Source: Tritrichomonas musculus (lineage: Eukaryota; Parabasalia; Tritrichomonadida; Tritrichomonadidae). From it: a DNA stretch of 64,000 nt. Both the position numbers and the translations under genes were made by a program. The first letter of the stretch is position 1. Each line of letters opens with the position of its first letter. The stretch covers positions 4,278,001 to 4,342,000 of the forward strand of contig JAPFFF010000002.1 in the NCBI GenBank assembly GCA_039105265.1, given 5' to 3'. Of the stretch, positions 9,294 to 19,775 are shown piece by piece. The notes below the pieces were generated by a model. The model ran no database searches and was not told the origin of the DNA. It saw nothing but the letters and a program-made list of their open reading frames with translations.

Positions 9294-9953
9294 TTACTTC
9301 TTTCTTTCTTTCTTCCATTCATAAGAAATGTTTCCATCTTCATCTTCAATCGCTTTAGATTCACCGTCTTTGAGATCTTTCTGAAGTTGCATTTCATCAT
9401 AAACTTCTTGTAATTCTTTAACAATTTTTTGCCTACGCTTAATTTCTTCTTTTAATTCAATGATATCTGGTCTTTCAGGCTCTTCAACTTTATTGCTTTC
9501 TTCTTCCTCTTCTAATCTTTTAGCTTCCAAGGCTTCTTCAATTGAATTAAAATATCTGATTGGCTTTTGAGGGGTAGGGGGGAGTCTGGATTTCAACCTT
9601 TGAAGTTGATTTTTATGGCTTTGAAGTTTAGATAGGATATATGACTGATTTCTTGTTTCTAGTAGAAGTCTCTGCTCTTTATTAAATTTTTTGAAAGGCT
9701 TTGATTTGGTTTCAACTTTATCTGAACTTCTATTCTTTGTGTCTGTGATCATTGAAAAATAAAATTCTTCAGGATTACGAAGTGCTGCTTCACGTTTCAA
9801 ATCATGAATAAATTCATCTTTCTTATGCTGTCTTTCAGCTCTTTTTAAATAATCTTTCTTTTTTTCAAGGAACCCTAAACTTTCTCGTTCTCGTGGCTGC
9901 TGTCGTTCTCTCTTGTTTTTTTGGTAAGGAAATTTCCATTTACTACTGTTCAT
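9294..9953 (-). CDS. UTP11: U3 snoRNP component UTP11
   Basis: 219 residues. UTP11 is part of the small-subunit processome that cleaves and folds pre-18S rRNA in the nucleolus. The N-terminal RERQQPRERESLGFLEKKKDY block, the NPEEFYFSMI motif near residue 60, a long charged coiled middle, and the C-terminal YEWKKERKK (family YKWKKxRKR) are diagnostic. Length is close to the family norm of about 230-250. It is divergently oriented to the next gene, NAT10, another ribosome-biogenesis factor, with about 120 bases between the starts, so a shared bidirectional promoter is possible. Confidence 0.92.
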   Translation of the reverse strand: MNSSKWKFPYQKNKRERQQPRERESLGFLEKKKDYLKRAERQHKKDEFIHDLKREAALRNPEEFYFSMITDTKNRSSDKVETKSKPFKKFNKEQRLLLETRNQSYILSKLQSHKNQLQRLKSRLPPTPQKPIRYFNSIEEALEAKRLEEEEESNKVEEPERPDIIELKEEIKRRQKIVKELQEVYDEMQLQKDLKDGESKAIEDEDGNISYEWKKERKK

Positions 9954-10072
9954 CTATATACCAAAAATATTATTGATATGATTTACAAAGAAGATTTTGA
10001 ATTCATTGAATTCAATTTAATTTTGAACGACCATCTAGATTTTTAAAAATTCAAATTTTTTATTAATCAAAA

Positions 10073-12715
10073 ATGAACACAGTTCCTAAATTAGTTGCAC
10101 CTGAACTTCGTAATGTTCTTGAAAATGGTGTTATAAACAAGCATAGAAGTTTTATTGTCATGGTTGGCTCAAAATGCCTATTTCAAGTTCCAACAATCTA
10201 TAATATTTTATCGCAACTTCGAAAAGAACCATTAAATAATATTTTATGGTGTTATAAAAAAGATTTACAACTAAGTTCAAATCAAGAAAAACAAAATAAA
10301 CAAATTCAAAGATTAAAAGAAAAAGGACTTGTTATGGATGAAACAGCGAATCAAATTCATGTATTTCTTAACTCTCACAAGATTCGTTATTGCAAATATA
10401 AAGACACATCATCAATTCTTGGTAAAACTTTTGATTTGCTGATTTTACAAAATTTCGAAGATATAACACCGAATAATTTTGCTAGAACAATTGAAACAGT
10501 ATCAGGAGGTGGAACAATTCTACTACTTCTTGAAACAATGAAAAATTTAGAAGACATGTACAATGCTTCAATGTCATTCCATAAAGGAATGAGAACAGAT
10601 AAACTTTTTGGTTCAACAACAAATAATCTTGCCAGGAGGTTTTATAAAACTATTAAGGAATGCGGAAACTGTGTTTGTATTGACGATGAATATAATGTTT
10701 TATCACAAATAATTGAAAAGCCAATAACAGAAATATTCAATATTAATGATAAGGAATTAAAAGATACCAAAAAGAATGTATTTGATTTACCAGAAATTGG
10801 TAAATTCGTTGGCCCAATAGTTTCAAATACAGTCACCCTCGATCAAGCCCGTACAGTATTGCACGTTATTGATGTTATTCATACTAACGAATTAAATAAA
10901 GTTGTTGGAATAACTGCTTCAAGAGGACGAGGAAAATCTGCAGCTCTCGGATTATCACTTGCAGCAGCCATTGCTTTTAATTATTCTAATATTTTTGTTA
11001 CAGCTCCATCACCAGAGAATCTTGACACTCTTTTCCAATTCGTCTTAAAGGGATTTGATTCTCTTGGGTTTAAAGAACATATGGATTATGATATTGAAGA
11101 ATCTAAATCAACAGAAAAGAAAAGTCAACATATAATTAGGATAAATGTTCATCGTCCAGATTCATTAATGAGACAAACAATCAGCTACATCAAACCGAAC
11201 GATTCCGAAAAACTTGCACAATGCGAAATTTTGGCAATTGATGAAGCAGCAGCAATTCCTCTTCCAATTGTTAGGAAACTTTTAGGCAAATATACTGTTC
11301 TTTTGTCTTCCACTATTAATGGATATGAAGGTACAGGACGAGCTCTATCTTTGAAGTTATTTGATGAGCTTAGAAAAAAGTCAAAGGGAACTTTTTCAGA
11401 TGTAGAACTTAATGCGCCAATTCGTTATGCTCCAAATGATCCTGTTGAAAAGTGGCTTCATTCTTTCCTTTGTCTTGATTCACAACCATCAGAACCTCAA
11501 TCTTTCCCGGATCCAAATCAGTGTAATTTGATGCTTGTTGATAGATCAATTCTTTTCAGCGGCTTAAAGGTAACAGATAAAATATTATCATCAATCGTGG
11601 CACTCTCAGTTGCTTCGCACTACAAAAATGAACCAGATGATCTTATACTTATGGCAGATTCACCAAATCATAGAATCTTTGTACTTCTTCCGCCAATCCC
11701 TCCTGGCTCATCAGCCATCCCAGATATCATATGTTACATTCAAGTAGCTCTTGAAGGAAAAATCTCTAAAGAAAGAACAGATGATGCAATTAATCGTGGA
11801 AAATCACCAGAAGGTGATCTAATTCCTTGGACAGTATCAAAGCATTTATTATCACCAGAGTTCACATCAAAGACCGGAATTAGAGTTGTAAGAATCGCTG
11901 TACATCCACAAATGCAAGGAAAAGGCTATGGAGGCGTTGCTATTAAGCAACTTCTTGATTATTATTCCTCAGAACAAGCAGTATTATCTGAATCTGAATC
12001 ATCAAAGAAACTTCTCTTTAAGAATCTTCTAAATGAACCACATGAAAAAGTTGATTATGCAGGAGTTTCATTTGGACTTACAGAAGGACTTTTCAAGTTT
12101 TGGAGAAGAAGTGAATTTTCGCCTGTTTATATTTCACAAGATAAAAATAAGACAACAGGAGAACATTCAATCATTGTTCTACGCCCTCTTGACAATTTTG
12201 ATTCATCAAATGATGACGACCCAAACAACAATAATTGGCTGACCCAATTTTGCGATAAATTTAGAAAATCATTTGGCCATTTGCTATTATTTGACGATTT
12301 TTCATCATTTTCACCGAGATTACTTGATATGATATTTGCTAGTGTTGAACCAGACGAAAGATTTGACGTCGATGGATCTCTATTTCTAAATGAATTTGAT
12401 GCACAAAAACTTCAAAAATTTTCAAAGCAGTTGATTGAATTCAATGATGTAAAAGATCTAATCCCAACTCTCGCTGAAATATATTTCCAAAGATTGGCAA
12501 AAATCCAGCTTACAAGGTTACAACAGCTAATTCTTGCATGCATAGGTTTGCAGCACTGTTCTGTTGATCAATGCGCTTCAAGACTTGAAATTCAGCCAAA
12601 TCAAGTTTTTGCCTACCTTCAAAAAATTTGCGAAGTTTGTTTTAATTATTTATGTGGATCAATCGATACACCAGGCTCAAATCCAAGGGTTAAATCAGCA
12701 AAAGAAAGTCGATAA
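10073..12715 (+). CDS. NAT10: RNA cytidine acetyltransferase NAT10/Kre33
   Basis: 880 residues. This ATP-dependent enzyme makes N4-acetylcytidine in 18S rRNA and some tRNAs and assists small-subunit assembly in the nucleolus. In order: N-terminal TmcA domain (to about 230), helicase-like ATPase with Walker A GRGKSAALG near 286-294 and DEAAA near 390, the GNAT acetyltransferase domain with RIAVHPQMQGKGYG near 606-620, and a C-terminal RNA-binding region with QLILACIGL near 825. It is shorter than animal or yeast orthologues (about 1,020), mainly lacking the Lys-rich C-terminal tail. All active-site motifs are present. Confidence 0.95.
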   Translation: MNTVPKLVAPELRNVLENGVINKHRSFIVMVGSKCLFQVPTIYNILSQLRKEPLNNILWCYKKDLQLSSNQEKQNKQIQRLKEKGLVMDETANQIHVFLNSHKIRYCKYKDTSSILGKTFDLLILQNFEDITPNNFARTIETVSGGGTILLLLETMKNLEDMYNASMSFHKGMRTDKLFGSTTNNLARRFYKTIKECGNCVCIDDEYNVLSQIIEKPITEIFNINDKELKDTKKNVFDLPEIGKFVGPIVSNTVTLDQARTVLHVIDVIHTNELNKVVGITASRGRGKSAALGLSLAAAIAFNYSNIFVTAPSPENLDTLFQFVLKGFDSLGFKEHMDYDIEESKSTEKKSQHIIRINVHRPDSLMRQTISYIKPNDSEKLAQCEILAIDEAAAIPLPIVRKLLGKYTVLLSSTINGYEGTGRALSLKLFDELRKKSKGTFSDVELNAPIRYAPNDPVEKWLHSFLCLDSQPSEPQSFPDPNQCNLMLVDRSILFSGLKVTDKILSSIVALSVASHYKNEPDDLILMADSPNHRIFVLLPPIPPGSSAIPDIICYIQVALEGKISKERTDDAINRGKSPEGDLIPWTVSKHLLSPEFTSKTGIRVVRIAVHPQMQGKGYGGVAIKQLLDYYSSEQAVLSESESSKKLLFKNLLNEPHEKVDYAGVSFGLTEGLFKFWRRSEFSPVYISQDKNKTTGEHSIIVLRPLDNFDSSNDDDPNNNNWLTQFCDKFRKSFGHLLLFDDFSSFSPRLLDMIFASVEPDERFDVDGSLFLNEFDAQKLQKFSKQLIEFNDVKDLIPTLAEIYFQRLAKIQLTRLQQLILACIGLQHCSVDQCASRLEIQPNQVFAYLQKICEVCFNYLCGSIDTPGSNPRVKSAKESR

Positions 12716-13307
12716 TTACTTTTATTTTTGAGATTGTTCTTGTGAATATTTTTATCTATAAATATAACTTTATTTATGCTTAATATGAATTTTTGTCTTC
12801 TATTGATATATTGCTTATTGCATAATGTTCTATAAATCAATAAGATATTACATTATTGTTTATAAAGAAAACACTTTTATGCCATATAAATCCGCAAATT
12901 TAAAAGGTATCGAATTACCTGTCTCCCCTTATTATTAAAAAAAAAGAGTTAACAATTTTGGTTAAATATTAAGTTAATGAAATAAAAAATTACTTTAACT
13001 TAATATATCCCATAAGAATGACATTTAATAAAGAAATAAAATGGTGACTTGTTGAGGGAGACGGGTATCCTGCTAAAAAAAAAAAAAAAATATTAAATAT
13101 AATAAACATAATTGATCATGAAATTGATCTAATAATATATATTTATACATAATATTTTCATCTATAAATATCAAAACAATAATATGAAAAAAATAAAAAT
13201 AAAAAGGTCACTCTATAGTAATTAGCAATTAAAAGTAAGAACAAAACTGGGCGTTTGATATTGACAAAATAATTAACCTTTTTCATTTCTATTATTTTGG
13301 CTATCTA
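12716..13307. other. Intergenic with a small inverted repeat
   Basis: AT-rich. It contains a short inverted repeat, described separately, and a run of A at about 13075-13090. No coding frame. Confidence 0.5.
12916..13067. repeat. Inverted repeat, possible small MITE
   Basis: TACCTGTCTCCC at 12916-12927 and GGGAGACGGGTA at 13056-13067 are inverted with 11 of 12 matches, GC-rich against an AT-rich background, about 150 bp apart end to end. No clear target-site duplication. Could be a decayed MITE or coincidence. Confidence 0.3.
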
Positions 13308-14468
13308 TCATTGATCGTTTTGTGGATCTTGGTATTTTTGCAAATCATTAGATAGGTAACCTTGATCATCATATGGTGATTCGGTATATGAAATTGAAGG
13401 CATAGAGTTAAACTTATCATTTTGATCATTTAATAAATTTTGATGATAAGAGTCTTTTGGATTCCTTGCTTTTACACAGAAACAAATGAGCACAATAATA
13501 AATATAATAAAAATTATAATACAAACAAAAAAACAAGTAATAAAAGACTTGGGAATGCCAGATTCACAGCCCCAATAAAATTCTCTCAAATAATCTGAGT
13601 TGCAACCTGATGATTTGCATCGTAAGGCAAATATTACATCACATTTACTTGGCTTGCTTTTATACTTTATTTTTGTTTTTCTTGTATAAATAAAGGAATC
13701 CGAAACGTCTGATAAGAAAGATTTCTTTTCTAAAAAATTTTTTGATATAAATGATAGCAATTTTGACTTTGGTTCTGATATTGTTTTTGATTCTGGCACT
13801 TTATTTAAATAATATTGACTACGATATTGAATAAAAGAGGCATGATCTATTTTATAGTCTATTGCTTCTGTTCCCTTATTTTCTATATTGGGTTGATCAA
13901 AATTTGTCGTATATAGTTTTGATGAACGAGCTCCAAATTCTTTAGTGATTCCAAAATGAAATTCATAATTATTATTTTTTGAGTCAAAAGAAGGCGAAAA
14001 CACGCAAAGCCGGGTGGAAGAAGATGTTCCAAAATTCATTATCTCACTCCCATATAAATATACAACTGGGTTTGGGCAAAAAGAATTACGAATAAACCAA
14101 AAGTCTGATTGTATTGATAGTTTTGGTTTATAAGCCTTAAACCTGAGAATAGCATTATTTTTTCCTTCAATAACAAATCCCCGAAATTGTAAAGAATCAA
14201 CTGACTCTCCATCAATAATTAATTCTTTTAAGATAAAATAATCCAAGTCAGGCATAAAAAAAAACAAACGAAAGCTACCATTATGAAAATCAAAATGGAG
14301 TGAATCTTTATCATGGAGTAAAATACTATAGTAACCTTCTCTCGAATATAAATTTTCTTGTGACCTATCAATAAAATTTCCATTTGAATAATTCTTTTTT
14401 GATTTTAAATACGCAGATTGATGAGAAAAAGAATCACCTTGAATGAAAAATAAAAAAAAAGCAAGCAT
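13308..14468 (-). CDS. Type I membrane surface protein, unknown
   Basis: 386 residues. A hydrophobic leader (MLAFFLFFIQG) starts an ectodomain of about 300 residues, with a Cys cluster just before the membrane (C..C..C..C near 276-304). A strong membrane segment at about 310-336 precedes a 50-residue tail with RNPKDSY, a QNLL dileucine and SYTESPY. NP-containing tails and dileucine signals recall endocytic sorting signals seen in trichomonad surface proteins; the sorting role is inference. No recognisable ectodomain family. Start supported by TCATTTT seven bases upstream. Confidence 0.75.
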   Translation of the reverse strand: MLAFFLFFIQGDSFSHQSAYLKSKKNYSNGNFIDRSQENLYSREGYYSILLHDKDSLHFDFHNGSFRLFFFMPDLDYFILKELIIDGESVDSLQFRGFVIEGKNNAILRFKAYKPKLSIQSDFWFIRNSFCPNPVVYLYGSEIMNFGTSSSTRLCVFSPSFDSKNNNYEFHFGITKEFGARSSKLYTTNFDQPNIENKGTEAIDYKIDHASFIQYRSQYYLNKVPESKTISEPKSKLLSFISKNFLEKKSFLSDVSDSFIYTRKTKIKYKSKPSKCDVIFALRCKSSGCNSDYLREFYWGCESGIPKSFITCFFVCIIIFIIFIIVLICFCVKARNPKDSYHQNLLNDQNDKFNSMPSISYTESPYDDQGYLSNDLQKYQDPQNDQ

Positions 14469-14470
14469 CT

Positions 14471-14477
14471 AAAATGA
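14471..14477 (-). promoter_or_regulatory. Initiator-like TCATTTT
   Basis: Minus-strand TCAYW match whose A is seven bases before the ATG at 14468; supports that start. Confidence 0.5.
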
Positions 14478-14670
14478 TTCTCAAAATTTGAATATACTTT
14501 CAATTTTCTTTAATGAAAAAGTTATAAATTTTAATTGAATTAAATTTCAAATCAATCAATGATTAATTGATATAAAATAAATATACTATTTATTATAAAA
14601 TACAAAACATTTTTGGAATTAAAACCGCTTAAATAATCTTTTTTGTATGCCTGTACATGTGTGTATTAGA

Positions 14671-17600
14671 TCAAAATTCAGGCAATTTCGGAGACTTCTT
14701 AATATATTTGATTCTATCCATTACAACTTGATTTTTTGCAAAATAATTTTCGATAAACCGCTCAGTAGATTTATTGTTCTTAAACATTTGCTTCAAATAT
14801 GTATGCATTATCTTTAAAGAATCGATTGAGAATCCAATATCGATCAGAGTGGAGTTATCTTTGGTTAAGAAATGAGTAAATACAATTGAAGAACATTTAT
14901 CGAAAGATTCGAAAGGAATTTTATTTTGATACATCTGAATGTAGCTGTTCACTATTTCTGGATAATTGAAATCAAACGATTCAGCGGCAATAATTGTTGA
15001 TATATCGTGGAACACCAAAAAATCTCCAGAAATATTGAAAGATTTTTCAGCGAAAATTTGTAAGAAAACGGGAAGTAAAAAGTGAATAATTTTCGGGTTA
15101 TCGTCTTGATTTTCTTCCCAAACTTTTTCTAAGCAAACTAACAATGAATTCAATGGAAAATTGGCCTGAAACTTTTGTTTTAATTTCAATAAAAATAATA
15201 CGCTTGGTTCAACAAGCTTGAGTTTCCAGTTATCTTCATTTATTCGTGATATAACCGCCGCCGATAAAACCGTAATTTCTTGAGAATCAATTATTTTCAT
15301 TGCCAGCGCTATTTCAAGTACTTTTAAAAGCTTCGGGATCACGTTATTAGAAATCCTTAAAATCCAAAGAGAGAAGTCATCAACGAGATTCTTAGAAACC
15401 GCCGATTTTGGATACTTCACGATGAAGTGGCTTGAAAAACTGAAAAATTTAAAATCTGGCTGAAGGAAGCTGTAATTGTAGCACATTAGATGGTCGAAGA
15501 GACGAAGTCTTCCCAATAGTGTAGCTCGTATGACATTTTCGAGGATATTTTGAACGTTTATCTTTTCTTTTTCTTGAGAAAAGGAATCAAGAATGGTTGT
15601 CAAAATTGAAAATGACTTATTGACAACTTTTTCTGATTTACTAGATTTTAATAAAGTTGAAATGGCGTCAATAAATGGTATGACAATCAAATCTAAAGCT
15701 TCACGTGGATTTTTGTCTTTGTCAGTTATATATTTTTTGAGATATTCATCAATTATTTGTAAACCTGCCAAATTTAATTCATTCTCAGCTTTTTCAAAGA
15801 AATTTTTGACAATTTCTGAAATATCTGAAAATTTGACAAAATCAAAAAAGTGAAGTTGTTTTACAACTTCACTTTTAACAAATGAATTCAAATTATTTTC
15901 AGTATAATTTGAATGAATTTCTTTTTTGACCATTGAATTTGAGTGAACTTCACTTTTGCAAATTTTCAATACTTTTTCAATAAATGGCTGATATTTTGAT
16001 TCGTTTTTCTTTCCTTCTATTTTGTCTTTATGTGTATAAATTAGAGAAGCAAGCTGAAAGGCTGATACAAACGATTTGGAATAATCTGATGATAATAATT
16101 CATTTGAGAGACTCATTGCATAATCGTAAAACTTATTTACATTGCTACTGTCAATATTGCAGATGATTTGAATTAAATTACAAAAATCAGCTTTAACTAA
16201 ATAAAAGCTTTTTTCATTGCTTGAGCTTATGAAAGCCAATTGGCTATTTGTAAAGTTAACTGCTTCAGATAACTGACTTTCATTCGATTTAACCGCCTCA
16301 ATGTAATGGCAGAGAAACTTGTAAAAGTGGTGATGGCAAAGCAATGACTCGCTTGTAATGTTTGCCTCTGGCTTGAGTGAATAGTGCTCAAAAAGACTTG
16401 AAAGAGAAGGAAATGATTCAACATAGCTTGAATCCAGTAAACTGCGAATTGCTTTGAATGCCCAGTGAACATCTGATGAATTCTGACTAACAGAAACTTT
16501 GAAAAGCGCTGGAATGACTCTTTCTTTCACAACCAAACTTATCTGCAGATGCATCTGACGAGTATCAAACTCGCTGTTTTCGCTGCATTCAGCATCGCCA
16601 CATCCGCAGCACTCGTGCGAGTGGTGGCAGCATCCACAAACTTCACCATGTTCATTGTCATCACTTCCTTCATGACATTGGCAGCACTTCTCACTTCCTC
16701 CTTCCTCATGTTGATGATGATTGCACTCATCACCAGATTCTTTTGTATGATGATGATTGCGCTCGTTGGTCGTTTCTTTCTCTTTGTGACTAGACTCGTG
16801 TATTAAGTTAGAATTCTCGTAGAATGCGAAAGCGAGAGGAAACTTGATTGGATAACTAGAGTCGAGTCCGTCAGCGAACTTATGGATTGCAGGTAGGCAG
16901 CACTGCCAGTAGTGCGCGCTGAACTCGCTCAAGTAAATAGAGAGGAAGTAAACAACCGCCGGATAGAATTCAGTCTCCAAGAAGACCGTGCAAATTGAAT
17001 ACAGCTTCATTGCGACAGAATAAACGACCATCAAATCCTTTGACTCATTGAGTGCGCTTGTCAGTTCCTTTGGGATCTTCCTTGCACGCGCAATGTACAA
17101 CGAAACGATAGGAATGACTTTTCTCATGAATTTTTCAACATCTTCAGATGAAAAGAAAGGCAACAACAAAGCTAGCGGAATTAACCGTTTCATATTTACG
17201 TCATCATAAGAATTCTTCTCAATTTCCTCAATTTTTTGTGAGATGAAATCACAACTTTTTGAGAAGAAATTTTCATTCATCCTTCTGAATTTAATGAATG
17301 GATGTGAAAGTGACGAAAAACATGAAAAATCATCAGATATGGAACGATATATAGAAGACCATAAATTATACTCAAAATCAGGATAGCTTTTCAATTCTTC
17401 ACTGGTGAAATTGAGTAGATCGGCCAAATATACATTCAAAATGCATTGAATTGGAATTGCTTCTTTGAAGTATTCTGTGATGGTTGGAAGGAGAATTTTC
17501 GAGTTGAATGGAACAAAATCAAATGGAAGATCACTGTAAAGTGAGGCAAGTAGAGATGCTTTTAAATTTTTGCAAGGATGCGGCTTTGAATCAAGTAAAA

Positions 17601-17961
17601 AGTCTAAAAATGACTGATCAATAGAAAGACAGTAGAATGAGGTGGCTAGAACTCCTTCACAAAAGCCGAAAATTTGAATGGGTTCTGTTATGACTTCTGA
17701 AAAAGTTATATAATTGGTCCAAATATCATGCGAATACTTGCTTTTGATCATTATGTGGTTATTGGAAATAAATGGGGCAAGTGAAAAGCAAAATCCTAAA
17801 ATTAAATCTTTGTCTTTGGAAACAATAATAATATTAAATAAATCTAGGAATGATTTTATGGATATATTGATCGGATCAGTTGTATTTAGATAAAAATTGT
17901 CAACTTGTAGTTTTCTAATTCTATTAGCTTCTTCCTTCAAGAATAAAAGTGTTGAATCCAT
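14671..17961 (-). CDS. Large HEAT-like solenoid with a His/Cys-rich insert
   Basis: 1096 residues, almost entirely amphipathic helices in pairs, typical of a HEAT or armadillo solenoid; no membrane segment or signal. At about residues 395-470 the solenoid is interrupted by a low-complexity loop very rich in His, Cys, Glu and Ser (clusters such as NHHHTKES, EKCCQCHEG, CGCCHHSHECCGCG) that could bind zinc, copper or other metals. I do not recognise the family; a nuclear-transport receptor or assembly scaffold is possible. The loop is coded by DNA with a different base make-up, so other frames there also stay open; these are shadows. Confidence 0.75.
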   Translation of the reverse strand: MDSTLLFLKEEANRIRKLQVDNFYLNTTDPINISIKSFLDLFNIIIVSKDKDLILGFCFSLAPFISNNHIMIKSKYSHDIWTNYITFSEVITEPIQIFGFCEGVLATSFYCLSIDQSFLDFLLDSKPHPCKNLKASLLASLYSDLPFDFVPFNSKILLPTITEYFKEAIPIQCILNVYLADLLNFTSEELKSYPDFEYNLWSSIYRSISDDFSCFSSLSHPFIKFRRMNENFFSKSCDFISQKIEEIEKNSYDDVNMKRLIPLALLLPFFSSEDVEKFMRKVIPIVSLYIARARKIPKELTSALNESKDLMVVYSVAMKLYSICTVFLETEFYPAVVYFLSIYLSEFSAHYWQCCLPAIHKFADGLDSSYPIKFPLAFAFYENSNLIHESSHKEKETTNERNHHHTKESGDECNHHQHEEGGSEKCCQCHEGSDDNEHGEVCGCCHHSHECCGCGDAECSENSEFDTRQMHLQISLVVKERVIPALFKVSVSQNSSDVHWAFKAIRSLLDSSYVESFPSLSSLFEHYSLKPEANITSESLLCHHHFYKFLCHYIEAVKSNESQLSEAVNFTNSQLAFISSSNEKSFYLVKADFCNLIQIICNIDSSNVNKFYDYAMSLSNELLSSDYSKSFVSAFQLASLIYTHKDKIEGKKNESKYQPFIEKVLKICKSEVHSNSMVKKEIHSNYTENNLNSFVKSEVVKQLHFFDFVKFSDISEIVKNFFEKAENELNLAGLQIIDEYLKKYITDKDKNPREALDLIVIPFIDAISTLLKSSKSEKVVNKSFSILTTILDSFSQEKEKINVQNILENVIRATLLGRLRLFDHLMCYNYSFLQPDFKFFSFSSHFIVKYPKSAVSKNLVDDFSLWILRISNNVIPKLLKVLEIALAMKIIDSQEITVLSAAVISRINEDNWKLKLVEPSVLFLLKLKQKFQANFPLNSLLVCLEKVWEENQDDNPKIIHFLLPVFLQIFAEKSFNISGDFLVFHDISTIIAAESFDFNYPEIVNSYIQMYQNKIPFESFDKCSSIVFTHFLTKDNSTLIDIGFSIDSLKIMHTYLKQMFKNNKSTERFIENYFAKNQVVMDRIKYIKKSPKLPEF

Positions 17962-18069
17962 TTATTTTCCCTTGAATATTTTTTTTCATATGATATGTCA
18001 CAATTTGCTCGTTTTTATTGTTGTAAACTATTCAAAATAAAAAATATACAAATCTGGTGACTTTGGATA

Positions 18070-19452
18070 ATGATACCAGTTGACTGGATCATTCCTATTT
18101 CATCACTATGTAATGAAATTACCATGTCACCAGTTATTGAAGAGAAAAAAAGTAAAATGAATTTCAAATTATCGATTTTAAATACAAATCTTTCAACAAC
18201 AATTCCTTTTTCTTTCCAATTGGATTTACTTACAAAAATAAGAGGAAAGCAATATATTTTTGCAACAATAACCTTTCTTTCAAAAGAAGGACCAAATAAT
18301 AATTATTCGTTCTCTTTTGGAGGAGATTTCTCAGTTAACAAAATGTCGATAAAATCATCAGATAAGACTAGGACAGATAATACGCGAATCAACTTTAACT
18401 TTCTATATGAAAGACATTTTATATACAATGACCAATTACACCTTCAAATTTCAATTGGATATGTTGAGCAAACCTTTCTAGGCATTCCTAGTATTGATTT
18501 TGTTCCAGATCCGTATGATATTGTTAAAAAAATACTAGCGCCACATGATACAAAGCATGAATGCCCAGTATCGAATTCCGAAATTAGTTGGGTATGCCAA
18601 TCCGCTTCAACAATTATATTAAATGATCAGCCATGTTTACTTCGTCTTAAAACTCCGATTGTTATTGTTGGAGATTTGCATGGACAGTATTTTGATCTTA
18701 TCAGAATATTTCAGAAATATGGTTTTCCAAATATAGCTAATTACTTGTTTTTAGGTGATTATGTCGATCGTGGACATGATTCACTTGATATTATTGTGTT
18801 GTTATTAACTTTTAAAATCCTTTTTCCGAATAATATTTTTTTATTGAGAGGAAATCACGAATGCGCCTCAGTCACTTCAACGTATGGATTTGCTGATGAA
18901 TGCAATAAAAAAAGTAGGCAGTATTCCAATTTTTTGCCTGTTTTCCAAGTCCTTCCAATTGCTGCAATTATTGGTAATAAAATTTTTTGTGTTCATGGAG
19001 GAATTGCTCCATCTATTGAATCACTTGATGAAATCGAAAATTTCAAGCGTCCCAGTGAAGTTCCCTCTATTGGAACAATGCATGAATTGCTCTGGTCAGA
19101 TCCATCAACTCAAATCAATGGCTTTGGTAAAAACAGCCGTGGTTCATGCATGTCATTTGGAGCAAAAGCTGCACGCGACTTTCTTACCAAATTTGGTTTT
19201 GAAATGCTAATACGAGCTCATGAAACAGTTGATGAAGGCTATACGTTTCCATTTGGCAAAAAAATGAATATTGTAACAGTTTTTTCAGCAACACAATATT
19301 CTAAAGGTCATAATTTAGGCGCTGTGATCGTTATAGACGACGCTTTAAATTATTACTTTGATACATATAAAGGACTTAATATTGATGAAATAAGAAAATA
19401 TGAGAAAACTGATTTCTACAAATGCTTCCAAGAAGATTTTTCGGGTTTGTAA
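18070..19452 (+). CDS. PPP-family serine/threonine phosphatase with N-terminal extension
   Basis: 460 residues. The catalytic domain (about 165-450) has the full PPP set: GDLHGQ near 201, GDYVDRG near 231, LLRGNHE near 262, a VHGGI motif near 312 and IRAHE near 380, so it should be an active two-metal phosphatase of the PP1/PP2A/PP2B superfamily. Residues 1-160 are an extra, probably beta-rich region (LSTTIPFSFQLDLL...) with no family that I recognise and no close match to calcineurin or PP5 extensions. In place of a SAPNYC-type loop it has FSATQYSK, so it is a divergent trichomonad member. Confidence 0.9.
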   Translation: MIPVDWIIPISSLCNEITMSPVIEEKKSKMNFKLSILNTNLSTTIPFSFQLDLLTKIRGKQYIFATITFLSKEGPNNNYSFSFGGDFSVNKMSIKSSDKTRTDNTRINFNFLYERHFIYNDQLHLQISIGYVEQTFLGIPSIDFVPDPYDIVKKILAPHDTKHECPVSNSEISWVCQSASTIILNDQPCLLRLKTPIVIVGDLHGQYFDLIRIFQKYGFPNIANYLFLGDYVDRGHDSLDIIVLLLTFKILFPNNIFLLRGNHECASVTSTYGFADECNKKSRQYSNFLPVFQVLPIAAIIGNKIFCVHGGIAPSIESLDEIENFKRPSEVPSIGTMHELLWSDPSTQINGFGKNSRGSCMSFGAKAARDFLTKFGFEMLIRAHETVDEGYTFPFGKKMNIVTVFSATQYSKGHNLGAVIVIDDALNYYFDTYKGLNIDEIRKYEKTDFYKCFQEDFSGL

Positions 19453-19775
19453 TGTTATATATATTATTTTTTTTATATATATGGTAATAAATGATAAATT
19501 TTTATTTTTGAGAAGTTCTTCTTTAAAAGAAAACTTTTCAATCTTTATTTATTTATAAAATTTGGTAGTTTCTAAGTCTTTAAACTCATTATTATTTATT
19601 CAATTCTTTTTGATATAAAATAGAATAATGATAATTAAAGTATTTCATTACTTTCTTTATTTTATCATTAAAATATATACATAAATCTCACATATTTTTG
19701 TAATGATCAAATATTTTAAAATAATTATTTGAAGAAAAAAAGATATTAAAAAGTTAACATTCATTACTTAATGCC
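19453..19775. other. Intergenic, AT-rich
   Basis: Between the phosphatase and a decayed surface gene. Nothing supported. Confidence 0.5.

Noticed and set aside
16549-16806. Hydrophobic plus-strand frame that looks like a membrane protein
   Set aside because: Antisense of the His/Cys-rich loop, where His and Glu codons read as Met, Val and Phe on the other strand.
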